From the NCBI RefSeq assembly GCF_000003815.2, contig NC_049997.1:1243493-1307492 (forward strand): 64,000 nt of DNA, given 5' to 3'. The notes below the pieces were generated by a model that saw only the letters and a program-made list of their open reading frames with translations, ran no database searches and was not told the origin of the DNA. A program made the position numbers and the translations under genes. This DNA is from Branchiostoma floridae (taxonomy: Eukaryota; Chordata; Leptocardii; Amphioxiformes; Branchiostomatidae). This document shows, one piece after another, positions 40,801-46,431 of this stretch (its first letter is position 1; each line of letters opens with the position of its first letter).

Positions 40801-43800
40801 ATCTACAGCAAATAACAAGACAAATAATTTTACATACACTGACTCCAAAAACAAAACTAATGTCTTTAATTACCTTGTTCTTTGTTTGGAAGCAATACAG
40901 TCAAACCTGTATTAGCGGCCACCTTTGCATAGCAGCCACCTGGCCATAGTGGCCACTTTTTGTCGGTCCCTTGGATTCGTAATGATTAAGACATAGGCTT
41001 AGCGGCCACCTGTCCAACGCAGCCACCGCCACACGATTTCCAGTCCCGTTGATACAGAAACACTTCCTACTGCAACCATACTGCAGCCTTATGTCACCCT
41101 GCACCGACTTTGAAATTGTAGTTTGCGAGGATTTGAAGTTAAATAAAGGTTGAAAAAAAAAAAAAAAGTTCCTGACAGGGTCATTTTGGCGGTATAGCAG
41201 AAAGTATGCGTGCCTTGAGCATTGAAGTGCAAGTCTTTGTCGGCAAATTTACCGATCGAGACAATGTTACTTGGTGAGAAAGATTAGTGGGAACTGAAAT
41301 CATGTGTAGCTTGCTCATGTCAATTGATCAACATTTTCTCTATAGTGGCCATATTTCTCCAGTCCCTTGAGTGGCCGCTATAGACACTGGTTTGACTGTA
41401 TTTCAACAGAAGATAAGGAGATGGACTAACCTTTGCCAGGCGCAGTTCTTCTTTAATGGCCTCTTCTTGAGCTGCCGACAGTTTGTTGTCAAACCTGTCC
41501 TCTAACTGTTCCTTGACAGTGGTGAGTTCTGAGACTCGTGCATCAGCAGCATGGAGGATCACTTCTCGCTCAAGTATGTCCTGTGGCTGTTAACACCACA
41601 GTGTCAATATGACTAGAACAATTGCTACTAATTACACTTGCCATGACATTGTCACTCATCATTTCTTGTCACTCATATTTTTGTCATTCATCTTGTTGTT
41701 TACCTACAGTAATACAATGTACCTGTCCCCAAAGCAGATGTCAGATAGAAATTGTACAATAGTCTGTGAGGAGTACCGTCAGAAAAAAACGCAGATCAGA
41801 AAAAGCTACATTTTGTACCCTACATCTGCTTAGATTAGAGACTATCATCAAAAAACGGATTAGAAAGTTACATTTTTCAACCCCAAATTTAGAGAGAGAG
41901 AGAAATGATTTATTGCCATTGACATTAAAAACTCAGCACATTTAAGAAATGCTGAATAGAGCACTGTCAGAGAACAGACTATAACTTTATGATCTTCAAT
42001 CCACATCTGCTTAAAGCACAAGACTGTTAGAAAAAATGAATAAGAAAGTTACGATATCATTATTAACTTGTGGTAGAGCATTTTCAGAAAAACGTAATCT
42101 TCAAGCAGATGTTGGGTTGAAAATTGTAAATTCCTGATAGTACCATCTTATACCCAACATCTGCTTGAAGATTACGACTACTGAGTGTCAGTTATGTTAC
42201 CTCAGAAGCTTGATGGACCTGCTGTTCCAGGTTCTTGCGTGTCTCCTGCTGCTTCTTGTTGGTATCCTCTGACACCTCTGTCTCCAGGGTGGAGATGCGC
42301 CTACCCTGGGTGTCCTGGGGAAGAGGAAGCCATTTTGATTTTAGGAAAACATCTCAACACATTTGGAAACTGTTTAGGCCAACCAGGGATACATTGTATC
42401 GAATATGTGATTTACTAATTTTTGCGGCGATACAATTTTGTGGTAGGACTAGGTAGCAAGTTTTACGTGTAGTTGTGTTTTACATTTGCAGTTGAAACAG
42501 TCCTGCAGCACAAGAAGTGAGTGTTACCACTACTAAGTGTCAGTTATGTTACCTCAGAAGCTTGATGGACCTGCTGTTTCAGGTTCTTGTGTGCCTCCTG
42601 CTCCTTTCTGTAGGCATCATCTGCCTTCTGTAGGGTCAAACTAACTTCCGAGTTGGAAGTCTGCAACAATAAAAAGAGATTTTCACTGACTTTTGAATGG
42701 TGAGTGACAAGTTGAACTATCGTAGAACTATCAGAGAGTGGAATTGAAAGATCACAGCGCTGGGTTATCCTAAGAGAGAAACACCAACAAAATGCTGGTT
42801 GAAAGAAAGCATCTATAGGGGTCTAAATCACAGCATAGGGGGTCCAAACCACAGCATAAAGGGTACTATGCTCTGACTATGCTGACAAGAACACTTGCAA
42901 TTGCCACCCTGAACACAAAAGGAGACTTACGCGTCGTGAAGATTGTCTCAGCCTGGCATCTGAAACATAGTGGCAGTCATATATAAATATCCTTACAATT
43001 TCAAAACATCCAGATGAAGCCAAAACAAAAACAAACTGAATATGCTTTGTTGAGTCTCAAAAATGATGCAGCTGAAAAAGCAAGGCACATGTCAACAAAA
43101 CAATGTTGATCCCAGGGACGCAGACATAGGGCTCAAATGGATTTTTGGGAAAAGGTGCACTTGTGCACCAGTTGCCTGTGTGAAAATTTGCCCGTCCCGG
43201 ACTAGTCCGAACCGGCATGAACCGTCAGTTCGAACCATGCAATAGTCCGGGGGTCGGACGGGTCGGTCGGACGGGACGGACGCTCGACAGTTCGCAGAAC
43301 GGTTCGGACGGCCATAAAGGGTCCAGATTGGCCGCTTGGACTAGCCCGGACTACGTCCCGGACTGGTCCCGGACGGCATGGTTCGAACGCTTTCGGGCGG
43401 CGGCCTGGAGCGGGCCGTTCGAACGGTTCGAGCCGGTATAGCTCCGCCCGGGCCGGACGGCCGAACGGGCGGTTCCCATAGCAACAAAGCGATCCGAACC
43501 GTCTGGGGGCATGCAGAGCACCGCGGGGCGCCGGCTTGGACGTCTGCGGACGTCTGCGAACCACCAAATTACATGGCAACTGTACCTCCAAAACACCCGT
43601 GAAATGCGTAAAATCGTGCTGTTGTGAGGTGGAAATCGCTGCCCAAACAGTTCGGACGGTCTGAACCGCCGGAATGCCGTCACAAAATAGAAAGAATTTG
43701 AATGCAATTCATCCCTCTGCCGCCAGCGCTCCTATAGACAAAATATTAATGACGGCTTGAAGTTACAGAATGACACCAGCCGCAAGACAATCAATGTAAA

Positions 43801-46431
43801 TCACATGTGCCCTCACTTTGACGTTATGTGTGTGCGGAGTCCCAGGAAACATTTGATTGCCCGCACAAACCATGTACAAAGCGTAAGTAATGGATTGCTG
43901 ATCATGATGTCTTTCCGACTGAAGCGTGGTTACCAAACATGTGGCGGAGACACTATCACTAATATATGATATACATTCAAGTCCATAATCTAGAAGATTC
44001 ATTTATAACATCATTGAATGCCCTAATATATTCATGCCAACGCTAGGCACGTTACGCACCCAGCGGCGGCGAGGGTTCAGTGACCCCATCTCAAACGTAA
44101 ACAAGAAGACGATCCTATGAAGAAGCCAAACATTTTGTTGGTGTGTGTTGAACTTTATTGTATTTTGTTGAAAGAAAGTTGTATCTAAATATTGAATGGT
44201 AATATATGTTAATCTAGTGCCACAAAATATTATTCTACGTGTCTAAAATAATACTAGTTTTGATATAGGTGCTGGCCCCCATACGTGAATTGAACTCTCC
44301 CACACTTGATTGAAGCCTCCCGGTCATTTAGGACAGCCGCCCGACACGTGCGCACATGTCTATAAGTCGTTGTTTGTTGTTTAGTTTACGTTCCATGTGT
44401 TAATTTTTGGCAAAGTTTGCACATCCATTGACAGGAATACCACTAAGAATGATGTCGTCATTATACCCATTTCCTTTGTGTTTCTTGCCTTTTTTCACGA
44501 GCAAGCTATTCAAAGACGGGAAAATACGATCCAGATATCAATTTGCGAGCCAGTGGCTAGGCCACACCCACACAGCGCGAAACTTTAGGGAAAAATCGTA
44601 GAAATGGAACAAATCAGAGGAGTAAGCCGGCCAGAGGAATATAACCGGCCAGGAAACAGCACGGGATCGCGAGCTGTTCCCTGGCCGGTTATATTCCTCT
44701 CTATTTGTTCCATTTCTATGATTTTCCAGCGATCCGGAGTCTGGTAGAGACTAAGACTGGCCGGTGTTCCCGTAAAGCTTTCCTTCTGTCCTAATCCCAG
44801 CAAAACTGGTCTCCGGGGACAGCCGCCTACCAGACCGATTCGTAGGGCAGGAATCAAAATGTCACACTACAACGGGTCTCCAATTTCTGGAAGGGTGGCA
44901 AAATCACCAATTGCAACGTCCGGCCGCACCTTTGAGCTTCGGCCGTAAGTCTAGAATCTACTTAAATTATTCAGCAAAGTAAATAGGATGTAAAATCTGC
45001 TTGTCTCTAGTGTATAGTTATTGTGCATGTGATTTCATTAACTTTTGTAAAATCAACGATATTCAGAAGGCTTCAGAAGTACCACGAGTGATATCATACA
45101 ATGTTGATTGAATGAGTAGAGATTAAAAGACGTCACCCTAGAGGATTATTGTTAACCTACGCCGTAGACGTTTCAACTTTCACATCGCTTGATAGATTTT
45201 TATGCCCGTCAAAGGCACATGTGTGAATAGCAGGCGAAATCTTTACTTGCGGCACAAGTAAATAAACGCTTTTTGAAAAGTTGGTAAGGAGGAACAATGT
45301 TAAACGGGGAGGATTATTGTCGAGGAAATTCCGCTCGTGAGGACATGGATATAACGTCCTTGGGAGGAAGTTACTAGTATGCCATGGTGAGGAGAAGTAA
45401 TTCTATGGAACGTTGATATTAATATTTTTCAGTTGTAGTTGTACTCTACTCTCTCTACTCTATATGAAGCATGGACATGGACACCTCACTTCTAATTCAG
45501 ATTACGCTTAGTCTACAGTTTAGTCTTTGTTCTGTGCGTTTAGTCGTTACACAGCATTGGGCATGTACACAACCTAGATACACTTAATGAAGTACAGAGA
45601 AGAAAACAAATTCGCTGGAATTTCACAGGTTTTATCCCCAGGGGCAGGCAGGCGAGTTTCTAAAGCTTGACTCCCTGCTGACAATAATCCCGATAGCCCG
45701 TCCGAACGGTTCAAACGGTTCGGGATTTACTGTGGCGTGTCCAGAGATCCGCCTGGCTCCGACATGTCCGACCCGTGAGAACGTTGCCCCCAACCAGGGA
45801 GGTTTTATCAAACCCGGGACATTGAGGAAACAACTTCGTTACCTTCGTCATGGATTTAAAATTACCTCCGATCAGTGGTGTATGCGGAAATTGTAAGACG
45901 ATCATAATCACATCATTATCTTCGCCGAGAAGGTTATATTTATGATATAATTTGCAACGGTACGTGGAAACATGACTTCCTCTTTGCTGCAACAAGTGAA
46001 AATTACGTCATCATACCACTGTGTTTCCACGAAAATGGGCGCTGAAACAACATTGTGCATAATACAGCCCACAGGAGTCCCAGTAAGTGCGGAAAAATAC
46101 ATGCCTTCAGTTAGCCAGGATTTTGACTGTGCTGTTGATAATTTCACATCTAACACACTTGGTAACACAGCTAAACGATGTAAAACAGTTTCTTACCTGG
46201 TGAGTTCAGTCTTGAACATGAAGAAGGGATGTTTGCATTCCAGTCCGTTCGTATTCCACGGAAGTTTCGGCAGTCGGTTGGAACAGCACCAGAACATAAT
46301 TCCACACAAATTGTTTGTGTTGCTAGTCCTTTTCCATCTCTCCATGGCAGTTTGATGCATCCTGACCCGAAACGACAACGTACAAACCCCTCACGCGACA
46401 CCTCTTCCAACTTATCCATGATAGAAGTCAT
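10624..46431 (-). CDS. TPR/MLP-like nuclear coiled-coil protein gene, 22 proposed exons
   Basis: Exons 5' to 3': 46431-46197, 42959-42931, 42660-42553, 42314-42201, 41580-41431, 40463-40395, 37498-37406, 36664-36563, 35126-34391, 33491-33299, 32857-32766, 29870-29805, 29234-29023, 25458-25421, 23457-23332, 22351-22306, 21730-21687, 20573-20498, 19934-19884, 19571-19383, 16814-16764, 10670-10624. All have GT..AG borders and agree in phase, except that exon 9 carries a 5-bp insertion that breaks the frame. Without it the product is about 950 residues. Order of parts: unknown N-terminus, coiled coil similar to the TPR/MLP1/MLP2 domain, a 30-residue repeat, Ser/Glu-rich linker, basic NLS-like cluster, helical segment, acidic run, AT-hook-like end. 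Vertebrate TPR is over 2000 residues and anchors at the nuclear pore basket; most of its coiled coil is missing here. The first and last two exons are the least certain. Confidence 0.68.
10671..11823. other. Intron sequence, nothing recognised
   Basis: AT-rich, with two partial copies of a repeat (AAAGGCCAACATTTGCT at about 10759 and 11129, each followed by AGCATATTTCAA). No further exon was identified. Confidence 0.35.
11824..12450. mobile_element. TIR element, TA target site (Tc1/mariner-like MITE)
   Basis: Ends are inverted copies of AAGGTTCCGGTTC(A/G)GA, each flanked by TA. The 627-bp interior holds only a 119-codon frame (12194-12553) that runs past the right end, so it is not a transposase. 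A TA target duplication points to a Tc1/mariner-type non-autonomous element. Confidence 0.65.
12451..16763. other. Intron sequence with SINE-like fragments
   Basis: No exon found. SINE-like bodies with a CTTTCCCAAGGGCACAACATTG-type motif lie near 12900-13110 and, on the other strand, near 15040-15230. At 13640-13790 the minus strand reads LVYFIHEVGESGKIAFIGGK between stops, with a GTAAGA donor inside, possibly an exon or retroelement scrap of unknown origin. 15290-15485 looks like another dispersed repeat ending in an AATAAAGTCAAGTC tail. Confidence 0.35.
16945..17205. mobile_element. Fragment related to the TIR element at 54014-54674
   Basis: CCCCTTCATGAAGCAAAAATG near 16950 and the motifs AAACGGATAAATTTTTCATCATG and AAAACGGATTCCGAA resemble the end and subterminal region of the element at 54014-54674. 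No matching right end is visible. Confidence 0.4.
17760..18100. repeat. Dispersed MITE-like fragments
   Basis: CCGTATTTTCTCAAATAAAG and AAACTCAAATAACGTATGCA form inverted or direct pieces of one dispersed repeat. It is followed by TTGCGGTGGTTTTATG ... AACCACTGCAAAC, related to the MITE at 22623-22824. No coding signal. Confidence 0.45.
18318..18349. repeat. (CTCTA)n microsatellite
   Basis: About six tandem copies of TCTAC/CTCTA in a perfect run. Non-coding intron sequence. Confidence 0.9.
18800..18893. mobile_element. CAGGGCTCGAAAT-family MITE, right-end fragment
   Basis: Contains GTGCAGGTTAGGTGCACC and ends GGTATTTCGAGCCCTG, matching the right end of the copies at 2524-2852 and 24810-25149. 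The left half is missing. Confidence 0.65.
18959..19295. mobile_element. MITE with GCACCCA arms, same ends as the CAGGGCTC family
   Basis: Starts CAGGGCTCAACATTC and ends TATCGAGCCCTG. The arms are inverted and rich in GGGTGCAC / GTGCACCCA. A second copy lies at 20965-21333. The shared ends with the GTGCAGG family suggest one transposase mobilises both. It ends 14 bp from the read-through stop after the acidic exon. Confidence 0.7.
19383..19571 (-). CDS. Exon 20 of the TPR-like gene (acidic run)
   Basis: Acceptor CCCTGCAG is followed by GEENVVSVLSDDDNGEEADED and then about 45 residues of nearly pure Glu/Asp/Lys. TPR proteins carry a comparable acidic C-terminal stretch after a VIDSDD-like block. 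The exon probably ends at GAAG|GTGGGA (19383). If that weak donor is not used, the frame stops at 19309-19311, next to a MITE. The matching plus-strand frames are Ser/Pro low-complexity artefacts. Confidence 0.65.
19884..22351 (-). CDS. Exons 16-19 of the TPR-like gene (short helical segment)
   Basis: Exons 22351-22306, 21730-21687, 20573-20498 and 19934-19884 chain in phases 1, 0, 1, 1. They read LETLTAYQRMREEEE, IRKRNESRIRGFAK, FAERYKSMGEDCDILDW and RRMERMQFAFPQF. The charged, mostly helical sequence with conserved-looking Trp/Phe residues matches no domain I can name. All four exons are under 80 nt with good splice sites. Confidence 0.65.
20965..21333. mobile_element. Second copy of the GCACCCA-arm MITE
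   Basis: Ends CAGAGCTCAAAATAC and TTCAAGCCCTG, with inner arms GGTGCACCCAAA and AGCTGGGTGCACC, are clearly homologous to 18959-19295 but diverged. Lies in an intron of the TPR-like gene. Confidence 0.68.
22623..22824. mobile_element. 202-bp palindromic MITE (TACTRTAAATGCA ends)
   Basis: Inverted ends TACTATAAATGCA and TGCATTTACAGTA surround arms with TTCGCGGTGGTTTTAAT and TAAAACCACCGGGAAAG. It is small and palindromic, as in a Tc/mariner-type MITE. It is intronic. Confidence 0.65.
23332..25458 (-). CDS. Exons 14-15 of the TPR-like gene (NLS-like basic cluster)
   Basis: Exon 14 (25458-25421) is short and reads GVADGMKEGVEE. Exon 15 (23457-23332) reads TANRPHPYDERQPG and ends with RKRKVPIPDPPPPPKRAK. 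Two basic clusters (RKRK and KRAK) separated by a Pro-rich spacer look like a bipartite nuclear localisation signal, which supports a nuclear protein. Confidence 0.68.
23745..24450 (+). pseudogene. Decayed retroelement fragment, Penelope/GIY-YIG-like
   Basis: After stops and shifts, the plus strand reads HSVTLYKVKIFKDIEPDFFA then RGIKDSIYIRAK around 24255-24350. This resembles the x-R-x-x-x-IKEAIxIR block near the end of GIY-YIG endonuclease domains in Penelope-like retroelements. Upstream, ICKTIFEHKHLNQP may be part of the same domain. Multiple stops show it is dead. Family assignment is from memory of the motif only. Confidence 0.4.
24810..25149. mobile_element. CAGGGCTCGAAAT-family MITE, complete copy
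   Basis: Starts CAGGGCTCGAAATACAT, ends GGTATTTCCAGCCCTG; the 340-bp interior has the same TACCTGCACCAG and GTGCAGGTTAGGTGCAGG blocks as the copy at 2524-2852. Confidence 0.75.
25569..26461. mobile_element. 893-bp TIR element with 9-bp target duplication (hAT-like)
   Basis: Ends GTGGTGCGTACC (left) and GGTACGCACCAC (right) are inverted and directly flanked by AGCTGAGGA at 25560-25568 and 26462-26470. Subterminal GGACCTGAACCGGA-type blocks are shared with the element around 30280-30695 and a fragment at 63525-63612. The 8-9-bp duplication fits hAT. The interior holds no long frame, so it is non-autonomous. Confidence 0.8.
26570..28960. mobile_element. Nested inverted-repeat block with an inner CCTCTGTGAAAAT element
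   Basis: About 60 bp (TTACTCAAACAACTGGATAT ... TTTCGGATAGAATCC) at 26580-26640 recur inverted at 28900-28955. Between them sits an inner element, 26776-28900, with inverted ends CCTCTGTGAAAAT(T/C)CAAG and many GACGGCGTC-type subterminal repeats. The 70-bp stretch 26662-26731 also recurs at 25318-25388. The GGATAGTGGATTCTATCCGA motif suggests the target was itself a repeat. No transposase frame is visible in the 2.1-kb inner element. Confidence 0.65.
29023..29870 (-). CDS. Exons 12-13 of the TPR-like gene (Glu-rich linker)
   Basis: Exon 12 (29870-29805) reads ISPDVPPVKLDLSVSGL. Exon 13 (29234-29023) reads SYGSGEEDEEQETEQSKQM and later AAKAEEVSVVSGAEPVSED, ending in phase 1 at GAGCAAG|GTTTAT. 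It is acidic and low-complexity, like the C-terminal third of TPR proteins. Phases match on both sides. Confidence 0.7.
30280..32747. mobile_element. Outer GGGTACC-type element split by a hAT insertion
   Basis: Left part (about 30280-30695) begins TTGGGTACCAGGTACCGG and carries GGTCCGGACCTGAACC blocks. The right end is ATTGGTACCCACCAC after 32732. The two parts were one element, related to 25569-26461, before the inner insertion. Confidence 0.6.
30696..32732. mobile_element. hAT-type element, 2037 bp, with exact 8-bp target duplication
   Basis: Ends CAGGGCTGTCTCCAG and CTGGAGACAGCACTG are inverted repeats with one mismatch. The flanks ATTGGTAC at 30688-30695 and 32733-32740 are identical, the 8-bp duplication diagnostic of hAT. 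Near both ends are GGGACGGAAAT-type subterminal repeats. No long transposase frame was seen, so it is non-autonomous or decayed. It lies in the intron between exons 11 and 12 of the TPR-like gene, 34 bp from the exon 11 donor. Confidence 0.88.
32766..33491 (-). CDS. Exons 10-11 of the TPR-like gene
   Basis: Exon 10 (33491-33299) follows acceptor TTCCCCCAG and reads DSMVTSDNEGEDEF then YDFMEDAGSASSLSTPQSEG, an acidic and Ser/Thr-rich segment ending in phase 0. Exon 11 (32857-32766) reads VDQTMHTEVDTTGMQAG and ends AGCAG|GTAAGA in phase 2. The composition suggests a flexible linker with phosphorylation potential. The exon 11 donor is only about 25 bp from the end of a transposon nest (30280-32747). 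Confidence 0.7.
33485..33845. repeat. 116-bp tandem repeats derived from the exon 10 acceptor region
   Basis: Units at 33485, 33601, 33717 and 33833 (period 116) each contain the exon 10 acceptor and its first codons (GACAGCATGGTAACATCAGA on the minus strand). In the three upstream copies the following sequence diverges (GGTGGAGGGGAGGGG). The array ends in a G-run at 33842-33857. The exon start has therefore been copied three extra times inside intron 9, creating decoy splice acceptors. Confidence 0.92.
34391..35116. repeat. 90-bp tandem repeat, 8 units
   Basis: Near-identical units start at 34391, 34481, 34571, 34661, 34751, 34841, 34931 and 35021. Differences are mainly one position (CTCAGG, CTCGGG or CTCCGG) plus the 5-bp insertion in the last unit on the plus strand. 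Such low divergence implies recent expansion or homogenisation. Confidence 0.97.
34391..35126 (-). CDS. Exon 9 of the TPR-like gene: 90-bp coding minisatellite, 8 copies, frame broken
   Basis: Acceptor CCTGCAG|GACTTGG and donor CACCCAG|GTATTC bound 736 nt made of eight 90-bp units. Each unit encodes 30 residues in the frame fixed by both neighbours, with core CPTEDSVMEHRPTISMPVN and linker RGNSQQTPNR. The first unit carries five extra bases (a second GGAAA) at about 35043-35057. The exon length needed to keep phase is 731 nt, so this single insertion shifts the frame and gives a stop near 34956. A single ancestral exon of about 34 codons would span the same acceptor and donor; the array looks like its recent amplification. 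Other open frames here, on both strands, follow from the multiple-of-3 period. Confidence 0.65.
35456..35540 (-). repeat. tRNA-like sequence (SINE head or tRNA pseudogene)
   Basis: The minus strand reads GCCAGCATGGCCGAGCGG (A-box-like) then GGTCGTAGGTTCGAACCC (B box), followed by a T-run that would end pol III transcription. The acceptor arms pair only partly and the anticodon stem has a mismatch, so a functional tRNA is unlikely. It most resembles a Leu/Ser-type tRNA-derived SINE head. Confidence 0.55.
35825..35906. repeat. (GTGA)n microsatellite, first of a pair
   Basis: About 20 perfect GTGA units. It is followed by GGAGTGAGGCACAATATCAT, which also follows the second array at 36221-36264. 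Pure repeat, intronic. Confidence 0.97.
36221..36264. repeat. (GTGA)n microsatellite, second of a pair
   Basis: About 11 perfect units followed by the same 35-bp flank as the first array (GGAGTGAGGCACAATATCAT...). Array and flank were probably duplicated together. Confidence 0.95.
36563..41580 (-). CDS. Exons 5-8 of the TPR-like gene (TPR/MLP1/MLP2-like domain)
   Basis: Exons 41580-41431, 40463-40395, 37498-37406 and 36664-36563, all phase 0. Exon 5 reads LEREVILHAADARVSEL. Exon 6 opens ISWEEQKRIQEQ. Exon 7 reads RCEELEKQNNLLHEQLEK, and exon 8 opens LSNQMLSLQ. These match, in the same order, conserved landmarks I remember from the TPR/MLP1/MLP2-like domain of nucleoprotein TPR (an E-x-x-LHAAD block, an SWEE block, and RCExLEKQN-x-LLHxQ-x-EKLS). 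In TPR this part of the coiled coil belongs to the nuclear basket filament. This is the strongest homology evidence for the gene. Confidence 0.8.
37690..38015 (+). pseudogene. LINE reverse transcriptase fragment (CR1/Jockey-like), dead
   Basis: The plus strand reads GTLLGPLTFVANINCADL and then KVEFVDDLNW around 37825-37920, the RT QGTxLGPLLF and FVDDL blocks. After a frameshift it continues QKNLSDLEKWSCENSMILH, the region that follows the active site in CR1/Jockey-type LINEs. Stops and shifts show a pseudogene. It lies in the intron between exons 6 and 7 of the TPR-like gene. Confidence 0.72.
38792..38935. repeat. Long palindrome (fold-back element), 58-bp arms
   Basis: The left arm (ATTGTGGAAAAACTAAACTT ... 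GGGACTTACCCCA) is matched by an almost exact inverted copy ending AGTTTTTCCACAAT, with about 28 bp between the arms. It is either a fold-back MITE or a stem-loop in the intron. Confidence 0.8.
39140..39480. mobile_element. CAGGGCTCGAAAT-family MITE, right end degraded
   Basis: Starts CAGGGCTCGAAATAC and contains the usual TACCTGCACCAG and GTGCAGGTTAGGTGCAGG blocks. The right terminal repeat is lost after GCAGGTGGTCTTTAC. Confidence 0.7.
40898..41398. mobile_element. 501-bp pogo/Tc1-type MITE flanked by TA
   Basis: Inverted ends CAGTCAAACCTG and CAGTGTTTGACTG-like (GGTTTGACTG) are each flanked by TA. Subterminal GGCCACCT/AGTGGCCGC blocks repeat inside. A related left end occurs at 51964. It is in the intron between exons 5 and 6 of the TPR-like gene. 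Confidence 0.82.
42093..42176. repeat. Perfect 25-bp inverted repeat with 34-bp loop beside the exon 4 donor
   Basis: CGTAATCTTCAAGCAGATGT... at 42093-42117 is exactly complementary to 42152-42176. In the minus-strand transcript the hairpin begins about 24 nt after the exon 4 donor (42200). Related half-sites (CATCTGCTTA) occur at 41822 and 42004. Confidence 0.9.
42201..42959 (-). CDS. Exons 2-4 of the TPR-like gene (coiled coil, exon 4 duplicates exon 3)
   Basis: Exon 2 (42959-42931) is a 29-nt microexon reading DARLRQSSRR. Exon 3 (42660-42553, 36 codons) and exon 4 (42314-42201, 38 codons) share their second half, including KNL(K/E)QQVHQASE, the donor TCTGAG|GTAACA and the next intron bases. 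They are therefore a tandem exon duplication. Both are Lys/Glu/Gln-rich with heptad-like spacing, as in a coiled coil. Both are phase 0 at each end, so either could be skipped without breaking the frame. Confidence 0.7.
44593..44735. repeat. Palindrome with CTGGCCGG arms, shared with 49290-49375
   Basis: GAGGAATATAACCGGCCAGG and its inverse (CCTGGCCGGTTATATTCCTC) form a hairpin. The right flank, TTTTCCAGCGATCCGGAGTC, recurs at about 49347. It lies about 120 bp upstream of the plus-strand ATG at 44859. Confidence 0.75.

Noticed and set aside
43202..43707. Frames of 118-129 codons on both strands
   Set aside because: Same cause: CCGAACGG/GGACGG repeats at the end of the 43175-50731 block.
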